Shown piece after piece: positions 1 to 7,821 of a stretch of 60,731 bases of DNA (the stretch's first letter is position 1; each line of letters opens with the position of its first letter). Origin of the DNA: Candidatus Dojkabacteria bacterium. GTDB taxonomy: Bacteria; Patescibacteriota; Dojkabacteria; B142; WJKM01. Below the pieces are notes generated by a model. It was given only the letters and a program-made list of their open reading frames with translations. It did not search any database and was not told the DNA's origin. A program made the translations under genes and the position numbers. Location of the stretch: NCBI GenBank assembly GCA_014729085.1, contig WJKM01000014.1, forward strand, positions 1-60,731, in the 5' to 3' direction.

Positions 1-14
1 AGTCAGGAATGACA
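1..14. repeat. partial copy of a short inverted-repeat arm
   Basis: The first 14 bases match the outer end of the right arm of the inverted repeat at 206-231 (positions 218-231). They are probably the end of another copy cut by the window edge. Confidence 0.5.
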
Positions 15-140
15 AAAAGAGGCAAACTCTCTATTCTTAATCCTCTTCGAAATAGTATAAAAGAATAAACGATAAGACTCGAAAGTGCTAACCCCTTCTA
101 GAATCTTCCAAAATAATACGGAATGGCCTCTTCTTCCCTA

Positions 141-231
141 TGTCATTCCTGCGAAAGCAGGAATCTCGTCTTTTTATCTTCACTCCGTCCGTATATTTTA
201 CGCAAGATTCCTGATCAAGTCAGGAATGACA
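141..231. repeat. short inverted-repeat (MITE-like) element
   Basis: Left arm 141-165 begins TGTCATTCCTG and right arm 206-231 ends CAGGAATGACA. The arms are inverted copies of each other, and each also holds an inner palindrome (ATTCCTG...CAGGAAT). About 40 bp separate them. The GTCATTCCTG...CAGGAATGAC pattern is a recurrent mobile palindrome type in several bacterial groups. No transposase is nearby, so it would be non-autonomous. Confidence 0.6.
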
Positions 232-352
232 TAAAACACTAGATTTCTAGTCATAGGGGATACTAGACTCCAATTCTTGAGTATTTGAAAAACACATGTT
301 TTCAATACCAAAAATTTTAATGTATTATAAATTAATTATAAAATTCAACATC

Positions 353-823
353 ATGTTTAACAAAAGCTCCCTTTGTAAATTTCTGGTAGAAGCTAAAAAA
401 GCAACCTATGCCTCTGGTAATCAATCAATAAAAAAAATCAACCCTGACAAATCAACTACAATAGTTTATAAAATTGGAGACTGGAAATATCACGACAACT
501 ACTTTGGAGGAGAACCTTACGGGGGTAGAGAAGTCGTTTTTTATAAAAACAATCCTCTTTATATCATGACTTATTATGGATCAGTAGACTCAAAAGTCAA
601 AAACATAGATAACATATACACTGTATTAATGAATGCTCTAAAACTCATTCCATTAGAACATCCCTTTAGAGGTCCGAAAAAATATACAGAAGATGAATAT
701 GTTTACACCAATAAATTTAAAGGAAAAGTAGATAAATTCTCTGGTAATGAAAAGATCTCAAAGAATGGAGCTATTCTTTACAAAGCCTCATACATGGGGG
801 GATTAGTAAACCAAAGAAAATGA
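353..823 (+). CDS. DUF5680 domain protein
   Basis: Product of 156 residues from the ATG at 353. An earlier in-frame ATG at 296 would add a hydrophobic, low-quality N-terminus and is less likely. The block FLVEAKKATYASG near the start, followed by a DWKYHDNYFGGEPYGGREVVF-like core (about residues 44-64), is typical of DUF5680. That domain is often fused to XRE-type helix-turn-helix regulators, but no DNA-binding domain is present here, so this is the stand-alone form. Function is unknown. It is a single gene between the inverted-repeat element and a strong promoter for the next gene, in a region that looks accessory. It ends in TGA, showing that UGA is a stop in this genome. Confidence 0.7.
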   Translation: MFNKSSLCKFLVEAKKATYASGNQSIKKINPDKSTTIVYKIGDWKYHDNYFGGEPYGGREVVFYKNNPLYIMTYYGSVDSKVKNIDNIYTVLMNALKLIPLEHPFRGPKKYTEDEYVYTNKFKGKVDKFSGNEKISKNGAILYKASYMGGLVNQRK

Positions 824-859
824 GATAAGTGAAAAATATAAGTATAATATCTTTTTAAT

Positions 860-888
860 TTGACACTCCAGTAAACTCTTAATATAAT
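860..888 (+). promoter_or_regulatory. consensus sigma70-type promoter for the phosphoribosyltransferase
   Basis: TTGACA at 860-865 and TATAAT at 883-888 are separated by exactly 17 bp, a perfect match to the housekeeping consensus. Expected transcription start is near 895, giving a leader of more than 100 nt before the phosphoribosyltransferase coding region. Confidence 0.8.
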
Positions 889-915
889 TCCACATCAAAA
901 CACAAATAACAAATT

Positions 916-953
916 TATAGACTTCATTTAACACCAAATAAATGAGGTCTATA
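916..953 (+). promoter_or_regulatory. long hairpin in the 5' leader
   Basis: A 15-bp stem (916-930 with 939-953, one G-U pair) closes an 8-nt loop, ACACCAAA. It starts about 20 nt after the predicted transcription start of the promoter at 860-888. No T-run follows, so it is more likely a stability or regulatory hairpin than a terminator. A weaker second hairpin (ATTGATTA with TAATCAAT) lies at about 975-1010. Confidence 0.5.
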
Positions 954-1091
954 TTTACAATAAAACAAGATACCATTGATTAGTAAATAAAAAAATTTAA
1001 TTAATCAATCAATCCTATCTTAAACGAATCGTTAGAACAAAACGAAAACGAGCCGTTAAAAAGGTATTACTCATTCAAAGAGATAGAGGAC

Positions 1092-1499
1092 ATGTGTTGG
1101 AAGCTAGGGGAGGAGTTAACAGATCTTGAATTTGATGGAATAGTTACAATGCCTTTGGGTGGGATGGTCCCGGCCTGTTTTCTGGGAAAGATTCTTCAAA
1201 TAAAAAATATTATCACTTTAAATACCAATTACTACGATGGAGAAGAGCGGCTCGATACTCTTCTAATACTTGACGATCCCGATATACTCCCCAGAGAGAA
1301 GAAATTACTTTTAGTTGATGACATAGTTGATTCTGGAACAACGATGAGAACCGTTTTGGGAATGCTTGAAGAAAGAGGCAACAGCGTAACTTCAGCAGCT
1401 CTTCATTACAAACCTTCAAAATCCAAAAACATGAAACCAGACTTTTACGGCGAAGCTGTAGATGAGTGGATAGTGTATCCGTGGGAGATTAATGAATGA
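1092..1499 (+). CDS. phosphoribosyltransferase, xanthine-guanine type (unclear start)
   Basis: A phosphoribosyltransferase-fold protein that would transfer a purine or similar base to PRPP. The PRPP-binding loop is LLLVDDIVDSGTTMRT (about residues 71-86), with an early PLGGMVPA block matching the R/L-GG-L-P-A segment of Gpt-like enzymes. The ATG at 1092 leaves the family N-terminus short. In the same frame, sequence from about 1005 reads on as coding and includes RYYSFKEIED, the expected first helix and strand, but contains no ATG, GTG or TTG. Either a rare start (an ATC codon) is used or the 5' end is damaged. Local GC is higher than in neighbouring genes, which may indicate transfer. Substrate cannot be assigned. 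Confidence 0.75.
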   Translation: MCWKLGEELTDLEFDGIVTMPLGGMVPACFLGKILQIKNIITLNTNYYDGEERLDTLLILDDPDILPREKKLLLVDDIVDSGTTMRTVLGMLEERGNSVTSAALHYKPSKSKNMKPDFYGEAVDEWIVYPWEINE

Positions 1500-1701
1500 T
1501 TCAATTAAAACCTTTCCAGCATCTGAATGTTCTTTTCAAATTAGAAACAATCAATTACAGGAAACACTTATCAATTTGCACATTCTTAATTTTTTCGTCC
1601 ATTCTTGTATCACCTGTCCGCCTCTGGAGGAAGACAAAAATGGACATAATCTTTTTACTCAATTAATTCAAGAATACATAACTTCCTTTCATATTCCTTG
1701 A
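1492..1701 (+). CDS. small hypothetical protein (doubtful)
   Basis: A 69-residue ORF overlapping the end of the phosphoribosyltransferase by 8 nt and antisense-overlapping the 3' end of the minus-strand nucleotidyltransferase by 47 nt. It has no recognisable domain; a CxxCPP cluster is present in the middle. The overlap with the upstream stop could mean translational coupling, but composition gives little support. It may be spurious. Confidence 0.25.
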   Translation: MNDSIKTFPASECSFQIRNNQLQETLINLHILNFFVHSCITCPPLEEDKNGHNLFTQLIQEYITSFHIP

Positions 1702-2146
1702 TCTTATCTAAATTTCTACCACAAACCCCGAGTTTATATATCTTAATCAAATCCTCTAAAATTACTGTTTTTATTTCTGTTTCACTAATTATGAATTTCT
1801 TTAATCTCCCCATTCTAATTCCATGATCTTTAAAATAATATTCAAAAGAATCAAAGGATATATCAAAAGGTTTACCATCATTCATCTTAATATTAAGATG
1901 ATTTGCATGTAGATTATGCTTTGTGCGAAAAAATTTGTAAGGTAGTTCAAAATTATCAAATATCTCCATTATCTTATCAAAGTCCTTTTCTTTGACAATA
2001 ATATCTATATCATTAATCTCTGCTTGCTCATCCCTGGTATATAAAAAATAGGCTACGGAGCCATATAGTAAATACTTAATATCTTTAAGGCTTAATTTGT
2101 TTGATATCTCTGCAAACAATTTAATTGCTGTCTTTATATTCTCCAT
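1655..2146 (-). CDS. nucleotidyltransferase-fold (MNT/AbiEii-like) protein
   Basis: Product of 163 residues. The segment YLLYGSVAYFLYTR (about 26-39) followed by INDIDIIV (about 44-51) gives the G-S ... D-x-D signature of the polymerase-beta-type nucleotidyltransferase fold. A further acidic/aromatic segment, PFDISFDSFEY, supplies a possible third carboxylate. Such proteins include antitoxin-associated MNT domains and AbiEii-like toxins, which usually pair with HEPN or AbiEi partners. No clear partner is beside it: the flanking small ORFs do not resemble HEPN proteins. The role is therefore open. Confidence 0.6.
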   Translation of the reverse strand: MENIKTAIKLFAEISNKLSLKDIKYLLYGSVAYFLYTRDEQAEINDIDIIVKEKDFDKIMEIFDNFELPYKFFRTKHNLHANHLNIKMNDGKPFDISFDSFEYYFKDHGIRMGRLKKFIISETEIKTVILEDLIKIYKLGVCGRNLDKIKEYERKLCILELIE

Positions 2147-2209
2147 AATTAAATTTCTAGTAAATTATGCTAAAATTCTTGTGATCTACATATTTTACTA
2201 TTTCATTTT

Positions 2210-2458
2210 ATGGAAACATGTCCATTAGTTCAACAAGAAATAGCATGTATTTCCGACCCCGAAATAGTAGCTTCTGGAGACTCAAAATATAAAATGTTCT
2301 CTATTGTTCCAATTCCCCCTCATGTTGGTGCCGAACAGCCGACGTGTCCAGATAGTTGCCCACATCTTCTTGCATCTGAATGTACCAGTATAAGGCAAAA
2401 CCCACAATTCCCTAAAACTTTATCTGCAACTTTAACCCTTCCCGTAGAGAACAAATAA
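2210..2458 (+). CDS. small cysteine-containing hypothetical protein
   Basis: An 82-residue ORF with six cysteines (including CPDSC) and many prolines. It has no signal peptide and no domain I recognise. It stands alone between the divergent nucleotidyltransferase gene and a roughly 210-bp gap before the SpoU methylase. Coding status is uncertain. Confidence 0.35.
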   Translation: METCPLVQQEIACISDPEIVASGDSKYKMFSIVPIPPHVGAEQPTCPDSCPHLLASECTSIRQNPQFPKTLSATLTLPVENK

Positions 2459-2671
2459 ACAAACTAGAGATTAACTACTCGTATGTTTAGGAAATCAACT
2501 CGGTTCTAGTTATTATTTGGGAAAAATCCACAAAAATTGTTCCCATATTTTCTTTCAATCATTTTAAAGCCTAATCTTAAATGCATTACTAATTTGAAAA
2601 AGGGGAATAAAAGTTATAAACATAATTTCATCCTGATATAATTAAATTCAATATATATTTAATAAGAGATA

Positions 2672-3145
2672 ATGCAAGATGCTTTTCCAATAAACGTAGT
2701 TCTCGATGATATCCGATCCGCACTAAATGTAGGTGCGATTTTTCGGACATGCGAAGCGACAAATATAGACACTTTATACCTAACAGGAATAACGCCATAT
2801 CCACCGCACAATAAAATACCTAAGACTGCTCTTGGTGCAGTCGCAAATGTTAATTGGATACATAATAAAAATAGATTACAAGTACTTAATAAACTGAAGA
2901 AAAAGAATAACAGAATCATATCGGTTGAAATTACAAACAACTCAAAGGATTTGTACCAATTTGATTTTCAGTCCCCCTCAGCCCTCGTTTTTGGGCACGA
3001 AGTCAATGGTGTGGACAACAAAATTCTGGAAATTTCTAATGATATAGTACATATCCCTATGTTTGGTAAAAAAGAATCATTAAATGTAGCAACTAGCTGC
3101 GGTATAGTTTTATATGAAATAATCAGGCAATTAAAATATAGTTAA
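2672..3145 (+). CDS. SpoU/TrmH-family RNA 2'-O-methyltransferase
   Basis: A SPOUT-class enzyme using S-adenosylmethionine to methylate ribose in rRNA or tRNA. All three SpoU motifs are visible in 157 residues: motif 1 DDIRSALNVGAIFRTCEA (about 12-29), motif 2 ALVFGHEVNGV (about 106-116), and motif 3 IPMFGKKESLNVATSCGI (about 129-146), which form the trefoil-knot cofactor site. It lacks the N-terminal substrate-binding domain of RlmB/TrmH, so it is a minimal form and the target cannot be named. It abuts rsmD with no gap, so the two are probably co-transcribed as an RNA-modification pair. Confidence 0.88.
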   Translation: MQDAFPINVVLDDIRSALNVGAIFRTCEATNIDTLYLTGITPYPPHNKIPKTALGAVANVNWIHNKNRLQVLNKLKKKNNRIISVEITNNSKDLYQFDFQSPSALVFGHEVNGVDNKILEISNDIVHIPMFGKKESLNVATSCGIVLYEIIRQLKYS

Positions 3146-3712
3146 ATGATAAGAATTACTGCAGGAAAACTAAAAAATAGAAAACTTGAAGTTCCAAATG
3201 CAGCACGTCCGTTAACGGACCGTATCAGATTATCTGTTTTTGACCTGCTTAGTGATTTCACAGAAGATGCCAAAGTTCTTGATCTTTACGCTGGGAGCGG
3301 AGTAACCGGACTGGAGGCAATAAGTAGAGGAGCAAATAGCTGTACATTTATAGATAAAGATGAAAAAGCAGTCAAAATAATCAAAGCCAACTTAAAACAT
3401 TGTAATTTAAATGATAAGTCTCGATTTAGTGTACTCAAATCTTCGGCTAGAAGATATCTGCAAAATACAAAGGAAAAATTTGATTTAATCTTTCTTGACC
3501 CACCTTTTAATCAAATCAATAGAGTAGACTTAGATCTTATTTCAAATACACTGACCTCTAACGGTATTATAACTGCAAGGCTTCCAAGTAACTTTACAAC
3601 AGAAAGAAAAAAAGATATTAAAATGGACACAATAGAAGAGGTCTACAAGAAAAAATATGGTTCCTCTGAAGTTGCTTTCTATCGTCCGAAAAGTGCAACT
3701 CAAACAAAATAG
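3146..3712 (+). CDS. rsmD: 16S rRNA (guanine-N2)-methyltransferase RsmD
   Basis: Class I SAM-dependent methyltransferase that in E. coli modifies G966 of 16S rRNA. Visible features are the family N-terminus MIRITAGKLKNRKL with the PLTDRIR segment, the SAM-binding VLDLYAGSGVTGLEA (about residues 44-58) and the catalytic LDPPF motif (about 117-121) of N2-guanine enzymes. The length of 188 residues is normal for the family. It starts one base after the stop of the SpoU methylase gene, so translation is probably coupled. Confidence 0.92.
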   Translation: MIRITAGKLKNRKLEVPNAARPLTDRIRLSVFDLLSDFTEDAKVLDLYAGSGVTGLEAISRGANSCTFIDKDEKAVKIIKANLKHCNLNDKSRFSVLKSSARRYLQNTKEKFDLIFLDPPFNQINRVDLDLISNTLTSNGIITARLPSNFTTERKKDIKMDTIEEVYKKKYGSSEVAFYRPKSATQTK

Positions 3713-3861
3713 GGTTTTTCGACCTTTACACTTTCTGATAAACATATTAATATGATAAAATTAACAAGCAAAATTCAAATAGTAAGATAGTAAAGACCTG
3801 TCTATTACATTGAAACTTGCAGAATCGTTAATTGTATATAGTTAATTGTTAATTCTTTATA

Positions 3862-4044
3862 ATGGGAGCACATCCAAAGCGAAAATTACATAGAAAATAC
3901 ACAAGAAGATCACACTTGAGTCTTAAATGGCCTAGCTTTACAAAAGACCCTGATACAGGAAAATTAATTCTTTCACATAGAGTTTCACCTTATACAGGGA
4001 AATACAATGGGAAACAGATCGTTGCTGTAAAAGACGAAGCATAA
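3862..4044 (+). CDS. rpmF: 50S ribosomal protein L32 (zinc-free form)
   Basis: A 60-residue basic protein with the L32 core RRSHLSLKWP near residues 15-24 and LSHRVSPYTGKY in the C-terminal half. In zinc-binding L32 two CxxC pairs flank this segment; here DPDTG and SPYTG replace them, so this is a cysteine-free form. The usual rpmF partner (yceD or plsX) is absent. A strong hairpin terminator follows, so it is probably a single-gene unit. Confidence 0.9.
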   Translation: MGAHPKRKLHRKYTRRSHLSLKWPSFTKDPDTGKLILSHRVSPYTGKYNGKQIVAVKDEA

Positions 4045-4072
4045 ATAAGATTATACCTTTTCATACATTCTA

Positions 4073-4099
4073 AAAAAGCCTTAACTATTGAGGCTTTTT
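4073..4099 (+). terminator. intrinsic terminator after rpmF
   Basis: Stem AAAAAGCCT (4073-4081) pairs with AGGCTTTTT (4091-4099) around a 9-nt loop, with the T-run forming the 3' arm. Confidence 0.8.
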
Positions 4100-4116
4100 A
4101 ATTCAAATTTAGGACC

Positions 4117-4599
4117 ATGAAAAATCGAAAAGATCCACGGCACTTGGCACGTCAACTAGCTCTACAAAAACTTTTCACCTATGATTTTTTTCAAAAAGAT
4201 GAAAATAAAGATTTTGGTTTTTCTTTAGAAGAATTAAAGGAGATAAATTCTAGTGCAAATATTGACCTTGATTCGGAGTTTATCGGCAAATTAATTGAAG
4301 GAGTTCTGCAATTTAAAGAACCAATGAATGAGATTATTATAGAACTAGCTCCTGAAAGACCAATTAAAGATATGGCAAAGGTTGACCTGCAAATTCTATA
4401 TTTAGCAATATATGAAGGTCTTATTGCAAAGCTAACACCCATTAAGGTTGTAATAGACGAAGCCATTGAGTTAGCAAAAGAATTCGGTGGAGATAAAAGT
4501 GGAAAGTTTGTGAATGGTGTTCTTGGCAATCTAATAAAAAATAAAAAACTAACAAAGAAACTCGAAAAATCATGCAAAAACAAGAAGAAAAAAAGTTAA
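4117..4599 (+). CDS. nusB: transcription antitermination factor NusB
   Basis: All-helical RNA-binding protein that joins NusE (S10) on boxA RNA in rRNA antitermination complexes. The N-terminus [17 protein letters not shown] (about 8-24) and the C-terminal block [18 protein letters not shown] with [10 protein letters not shown] (about 108-138) are diagnostic. The length of 160 residues is normal, with a short lysine-rich tail. The stop lies 28 nt inside the downstream rnc gene, so the two are translationally coupled. Confidence 0.93.
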   Translation: MKNRKDPRHLARQLALQKLFTYDFFQKDENKDFGFSLEELKEINSSANIDLDSEFIGKLIEGVLQFKEPMNEIIIELAPERPIKDMAKVDLQILYLAIYEGLIAKLTPIKVVIDEAIELAKEFGGDKSGKFVNGVLGNLIKNKKLTKKLEKSCKNKKKKS

Positions 4600-5315
4600 A
4601 AAAATTAGAGCAAAGTCTTGAGATAGAATTCAAAGATATAAAACTCTTGAAAAACGCACTTATACATAGATCCTACTTGAATGAGGCTAACCAAAAGGAT
4701 GAACTATCAAATAATGAAAGGCTTGAATTCTTAGGAGATGCCGTACTTGAACTTATCGTTACGGAATATTTATTCATTCAGTATCCAAAGCGACCTGAAG
4801 GAGACCTAACAAGCTTCAGAGCTGCCACTGTTAAAACTGAAACACTAGCTCAAGTATCAAGAGAACTAGACTTAGGAAAATATTTATATATTAGTAAAGG
4901 TGAAGATCTAACCCATGGAAGATCAAAGCCTTATATACTTGCAAATACATTTGAGGCACTTCTTGGAGCTATCTATGAAGATCAGGGATATGAAAAAGCC
5001 AAAGAGTTTGTTTATAATAAATTAATACCAAAAATTAAAAATATTGTTAAATATAGATTGGACATAGATAATAAATCAAAATTGCAAGAAATATCCCAGG
5101 AGATCCTGCATATTACCCCTGTTTATAAACTTGTTAAAGCAGAAGGGCCCGACCATAATAAAACTTTTGTTATGAAAATTGTAATAGGGGAGAGAACGTT
5201 TGAAAAGGGGACTGGGAAAAGCAAACAAGAAGCCGAACAAGATGCTGCAAAATCCGCTTTGAAAAACTGGGATAAGATTGTAGATGAATTTAAAACAAAT
5301 GCCGATAAACAATAA
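4572..5315 (+). CDS. rnc: ribonuclease III
   Basis: Double-strand-specific endoribonuclease that processes rRNA precursors and structured RNAs. The catalytic domain carries [15 protein letters not shown] (about residues 47-61), with the Glu and Asp that bind metal. The second acidic site lies in [13 protein letters not shown] (about 117-129). A double-stranded RNA-binding domain occupies roughly residues 165-238, ending in [14 protein letters not shown]. The length of 247 residues is standard. It overlaps nusB and lies upstream of rpsP-khpA, a common bacterial RNA-processing neighbourhood. Confidence 0.95.
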   Translation: MQKQEEKKLKKLEQSLEIEFKDIKLLKNALIHRSYLNEANQKDELSNNERLEFLGDAVLELIVTEYLFIQYPKRPEGDLTSFRAATVKTETLAQVSRELDLGKYLYISKGEDLTHGRSKPYILANTFEALLGAIYEDQGYEKAKEFVYNKLIPKIKNIVKYRLDIDNKSKLQEISQEILHITPVYKLVKAEGPDHNKTFVMKIVIGERTFEKGTGKSKQEAEQDAAKSALKNWDKIVDEFKTNADKQ

Positions 5316-5388
5316 ATATGATAAAATCATCAAAGAATAATACAAACGTATTATCTTTAAAATTAGTTAATTTTTAACAAATAGTATT

Positions 5389-6006
5389 GTGGTTAAATTA
5401 AGATTAAAAAGACTTGGTAAAAGAAACCAACCTCACTTTAGAATAATTGCTGTACAAGCAAGGACTAAAAGAGATGGAAAATCTTTAGAGGATCTAGGAC
5501 ATTATTCCCCAGTATCCAAGAAATATAAAATTAATAAAGAAAGGGTAGAATATTGGCTCTCTCAGGGCGCCCAACCAACAGAAACAGTCGAAAACCTTTT
5601 GATAAAAGAAAAAATATTACCTGAAAAAAAATATAAAAAAGAGTATAAAAAACCTCCAAAGAGAAAAGCACAGGAAAGGGCTAAAAAAGAAAAGACAGAT
5701 GCTAAGGAAGATAAAGAAAAACCTGAAAAAAGTGTAGAGGAAGAAGAGAAACAAAAAAATGAAAATAAAGATAAACAGGAAAAGAAAGAAAAGGAGGAAA
5801 CTAAGGAAAAATCTGAAAAAAGTGCAGAGGGAGAAGAGAAACAAAAAGATGAAAATAAAGACAAACAGGAAAAGAAAGAAAAAGAGGATAGTGCGAAAAA
5901 TAAAGAAAAACCTGAAAATAGTGCAGAAGGGGAAGATAAACAGAAAGATGAAGCTAAAGACAAGAAAGATACTAAGGAAACTAAGGATGCAGAAGAAAAG
6001 GAATAA
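5389..6006 (+). CDS. rpsP: 30S ribosomal protein S16 with long repetitive charged tail
   Basis: Residues 1-85 are S16: VKLRLKRLGKRNQPHFRI, then the DGK..E.LGHYSP segment. Translation starts at a GTG at 5389; no ATG fits. S16 is usually 80-100 residues, but this product is 205. The extra 115 residues are nearly all K, E, D, N and Q and contain about three imperfect repeats of roughly 35 residues (cores EEKQKNENKDKQEKKEKE and EEKQKDENKDKQEKKEKE). The tail is predicted to be disordered. khpA follows 44 nt downstream, as in many bacteria. Confidence 0.93.
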   Translation: MVKLRLKRLGKRNQPHFRIIAVQARTKRDGKSLEDLGHYSPVSKKYKINKERVEYWLSQGAQPTETVENLLIKEKILPEKKYKKEYKKPPKRKAQERAKKEKTDAKEDKEKPEKSVEEEEKQKNENKDKQEKKEKEETKEKSEKSAEGEEKQKDENKDKQEKKEKEDSAKNKEKPENSAEGEDKQKDEAKDKKDTKETKDAEEKE

Positions 6007-6050
6007 TGCAAACCTTGAAATTTTAGACTTTATACTTTAAAACCGAAATT

Positions 6051-6284
6051 ATGAAAGAAACATTAATGTTTATCCTAAAAACAATTTTGGGTGAAGATAA
6101 AAATATTGAATTATCTGAAGAAACCGAATCTAGTGGTACAATAAACTATAATATAGAAGTAAGTGATGACCTAAAACCTCGCCTAATTGGAAAAGGGGGG
6201 AGAACAATATCAGCTGTATATCACCTACTTAATATTCAGGCTAAAAGGGAGAATACAAGAATTCATCTTAAAATTAAAGACTAA
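6051..6284 (+). CDS. khpA: KH-domain RNA-binding protein KhpA
   Basis: A 77-residue single KH domain with the RNA-contacting loop LIGKGGRTISAV (about residues 47-58). The position directly after rpsP is the classical one for khpA, which in Gram-positive bacteria partners with KhpB/Jag in RNA binding and cell-wall or division control. No KhpB is in the window. The gene faces the convergent pilO gene across an 86-bp gap. Confidence 0.88.
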   Translation: MKETLMFILKTILGEDKNIELSEETESSGTINYNIEVSDDLKPRLIGKGGRTISAVYHLLNIQAKRENTRIHLKIKD

Positions 6285-6370
6285 ACCTTTCTATTGAAAC
6301 TTAATCCCGCAAACAAAGAGCAAGCTCTGAGGATCCTATTCTTATCTTCCTGTCTCATCGAATAATGGAA

Positions 6371-7237
6371 TTAAAATCCGCTATCACTTGGTCTTTCATC
6401 AGTAACTTCATATTCTTCCTCAACGGTATCAAAATGTGTTGTGGTATCTGATTTTCTCTCAATAAAATCAATTACTACTTCATCAAGTTTTTCCTTATAG
6501 GAAACTGAATCTAAAAGCTGTCTTTCTTTTTCCCCATCTTCAATTGGTAAATATTGATACTTAGACAATGCAATTTCCATTTTAGAATTTCCCTCTAATT
6601 GGTTCTCCAACTCCATTTCAGTAATGACAATAAAGTCACTTCCTGTATATATCGCAGAAAGAAAATCCCTGAAATTTTGCAACGGAGCCGTCAAACTTAA
6701 TTCTGTTGCGATCTGTACTAACTTCAGCTGAGGTTTTCCTTGACTAGTTTCTCCATCAGGGGATACCTCTGGTTCATTCTCCAGGATTCTTTCCCCTGTA
6801 ATCAGTTCTGGAAGATCTACAATAGTTTCAAATCCAATTTGCCTTAATTTTTCTTCAAAAGAGACGACCTCTGTTTTGGAGGTAGGAATGATCAAGTTCA
6901 ATCTATCAAGCAATTCCGAGTTTAATTGATTAGATTCACGTAACTGTTGTAATTCCGTTAATTCCACTTTTGCCTGTTGTAGTTCTGCTTCAACCTTTTC
7001 TTTATCTTCCAAACTCTTATACATTTCCTTAATTTGAGGAATTGTTGCGTAGAAAAGTATAGCGGCAAAAATTATTAGTGAAAAAATTGGCACATAATAC
7101 AGCTTAATCTTCCTCTCCAAAGACTCAGATTCCATTTTTTGCTGTTGTTTTTTGCGCAGATTATCTTCGATCTGACTCTTGTCTTGCTTTTTTATTTTTG
7201 CCTTTGGAGTATTTTTTTGATTATTCTGTTCGGCCAT
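6371..7237 (-). CDS. pilO: type IV pilus inner-membrane protein PilO-like
   Basis: Product of 288 residues with a charged cytoplasmic N-terminus (1-45), one transmembrane helix (about 47-66, VPIFSLIIFAAILFYATI), a coiled coil (about 70-115) and an extracytoplasmic alpha/beta domain. This is the PilO architecture; PilO dimerises with PilN to link PilM to the pilus platform. Sequence conservation in this family is low, so the call rests on topology and on being third in a pilM-pilN-pilO run. The acidic C-terminal tail is longer than usual. Confidence 0.75.
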   Translation of the reverse strand: MAEQNNQKNTPKAKIKKQDKSQIEDNLRKKQQQKMESESLERKIKLYYVPIFSLIIFAAILFYATIPQIKEMYKSLEDKEKVEAELQQAKVELTELQQLRESNQLNSELLDRLNLIIPTSKTEVVSFEEKLRQIGFETIVDLPELITGERILENEPEVSPDGETSQGKPQLKLVQIATELSLTAPLQNFRDFLSAIYTGSDFIVITEMELENQLEGNSKMEIALSKYQYLPIEDGEKERQLLDSVSYKEKLDEVVIDFIERKSDTTTHFDTVEEEYEVTDERPSDSGF

Positions 7238-7242
7238 TTGAT

Positions 7243-7794
7243 TTAGTCTAGAAGATTAAATGTAATTTGAAATTCTATCGCTCCAGAATTTTCCTCGTTT
7301 TGTAAATATGACAATTCAACATCCAAAATTTCTTCATTATTTCTAAATATTCTATTAATTGAAGCTACAGAAGAAGGAGAGTCGGCAATTGCTTTTATAA
7401 AAAACTTACCAGTTTTCTCACGCCCATATGTTGTAATATGTATATCTAAATTCGAGTCTTTAATAACTCTCTGGACAATGTTAAAAAACTTCTCCGGATT
7501 AACATCCCTAATCACAATATCTTTTAGGACTCTAGTTTTTAAAATTAAAAGGGCTTTCTTATCTTTATCAGATTGATATTCAAGCATTTCTCGCTCAACC
7601 TGACTGATTTCATTTCTAATATTTTTAATACTTCTTTCTACCGAATAATTTAAAAACATAAAAATAATCCATCCAAGTACGGCAACAAAGGGGAGAACTG
7701 CAGCAAACATAGAAGTATTTTCTACAGCGGTTTTAGTCTTTTGCCTTTGTTCAAAAACTTCCTTTGGAAGCAAATTAAAACCTTTGTTTTCCAT
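7243..7794 (-). CDS. pilN: type IV pilus assembly protein PilN
   Basis: Product of 183 residues from the ATG at 7794; a TTG two codons upstream is the only alternative. The short N-terminal GFNLLPKEVFE segment is the PilN peptide that docks into PilM. One transmembrane helix (about 32-50) is followed by a coiled coil and an extracytoplasmic ferredoxin-like domain. The gene lies 27 nt after pilM and 5 nt before pilO, a tight operon. Confidence 0.85.
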   Translation of the reverse strand: MENKGFNLLPKEVFEQRQKTKTAVENTSMFAAVLPFVAVLGWIIFMFLNYSVERSIKNIRNEISQVEREMLEYQSDKDKKALLILKTRVLKDIVIRDVNPEKFFNIVQRVIKDSNLDIHITTYGREKTGKFFIKAIADSPSSVASINRIFRNNEEILDVELSYLQNEENSGAIEFQITFNLLD

Positions 7795-7821
7795 TTCCAA
7801 TTATTATTAATAAATTTTTAA

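Noticed and set aside
1655-2458. Toxin-antitoxin pair formed by the nucleotidyltransferase-like protein and a neighbouring small ORF
   Set aside because: The small ORFs are on the opposite strand, lack HEPN or AbiEi features and are doubtful as genes.
5562-6011. Long minus-strand ORFs rich in Ser/Phe opposite rpsP
   Set aside because: They are the antisense of the repetitive K/E-rich tail of S16; composition is dictated by the sense gene.
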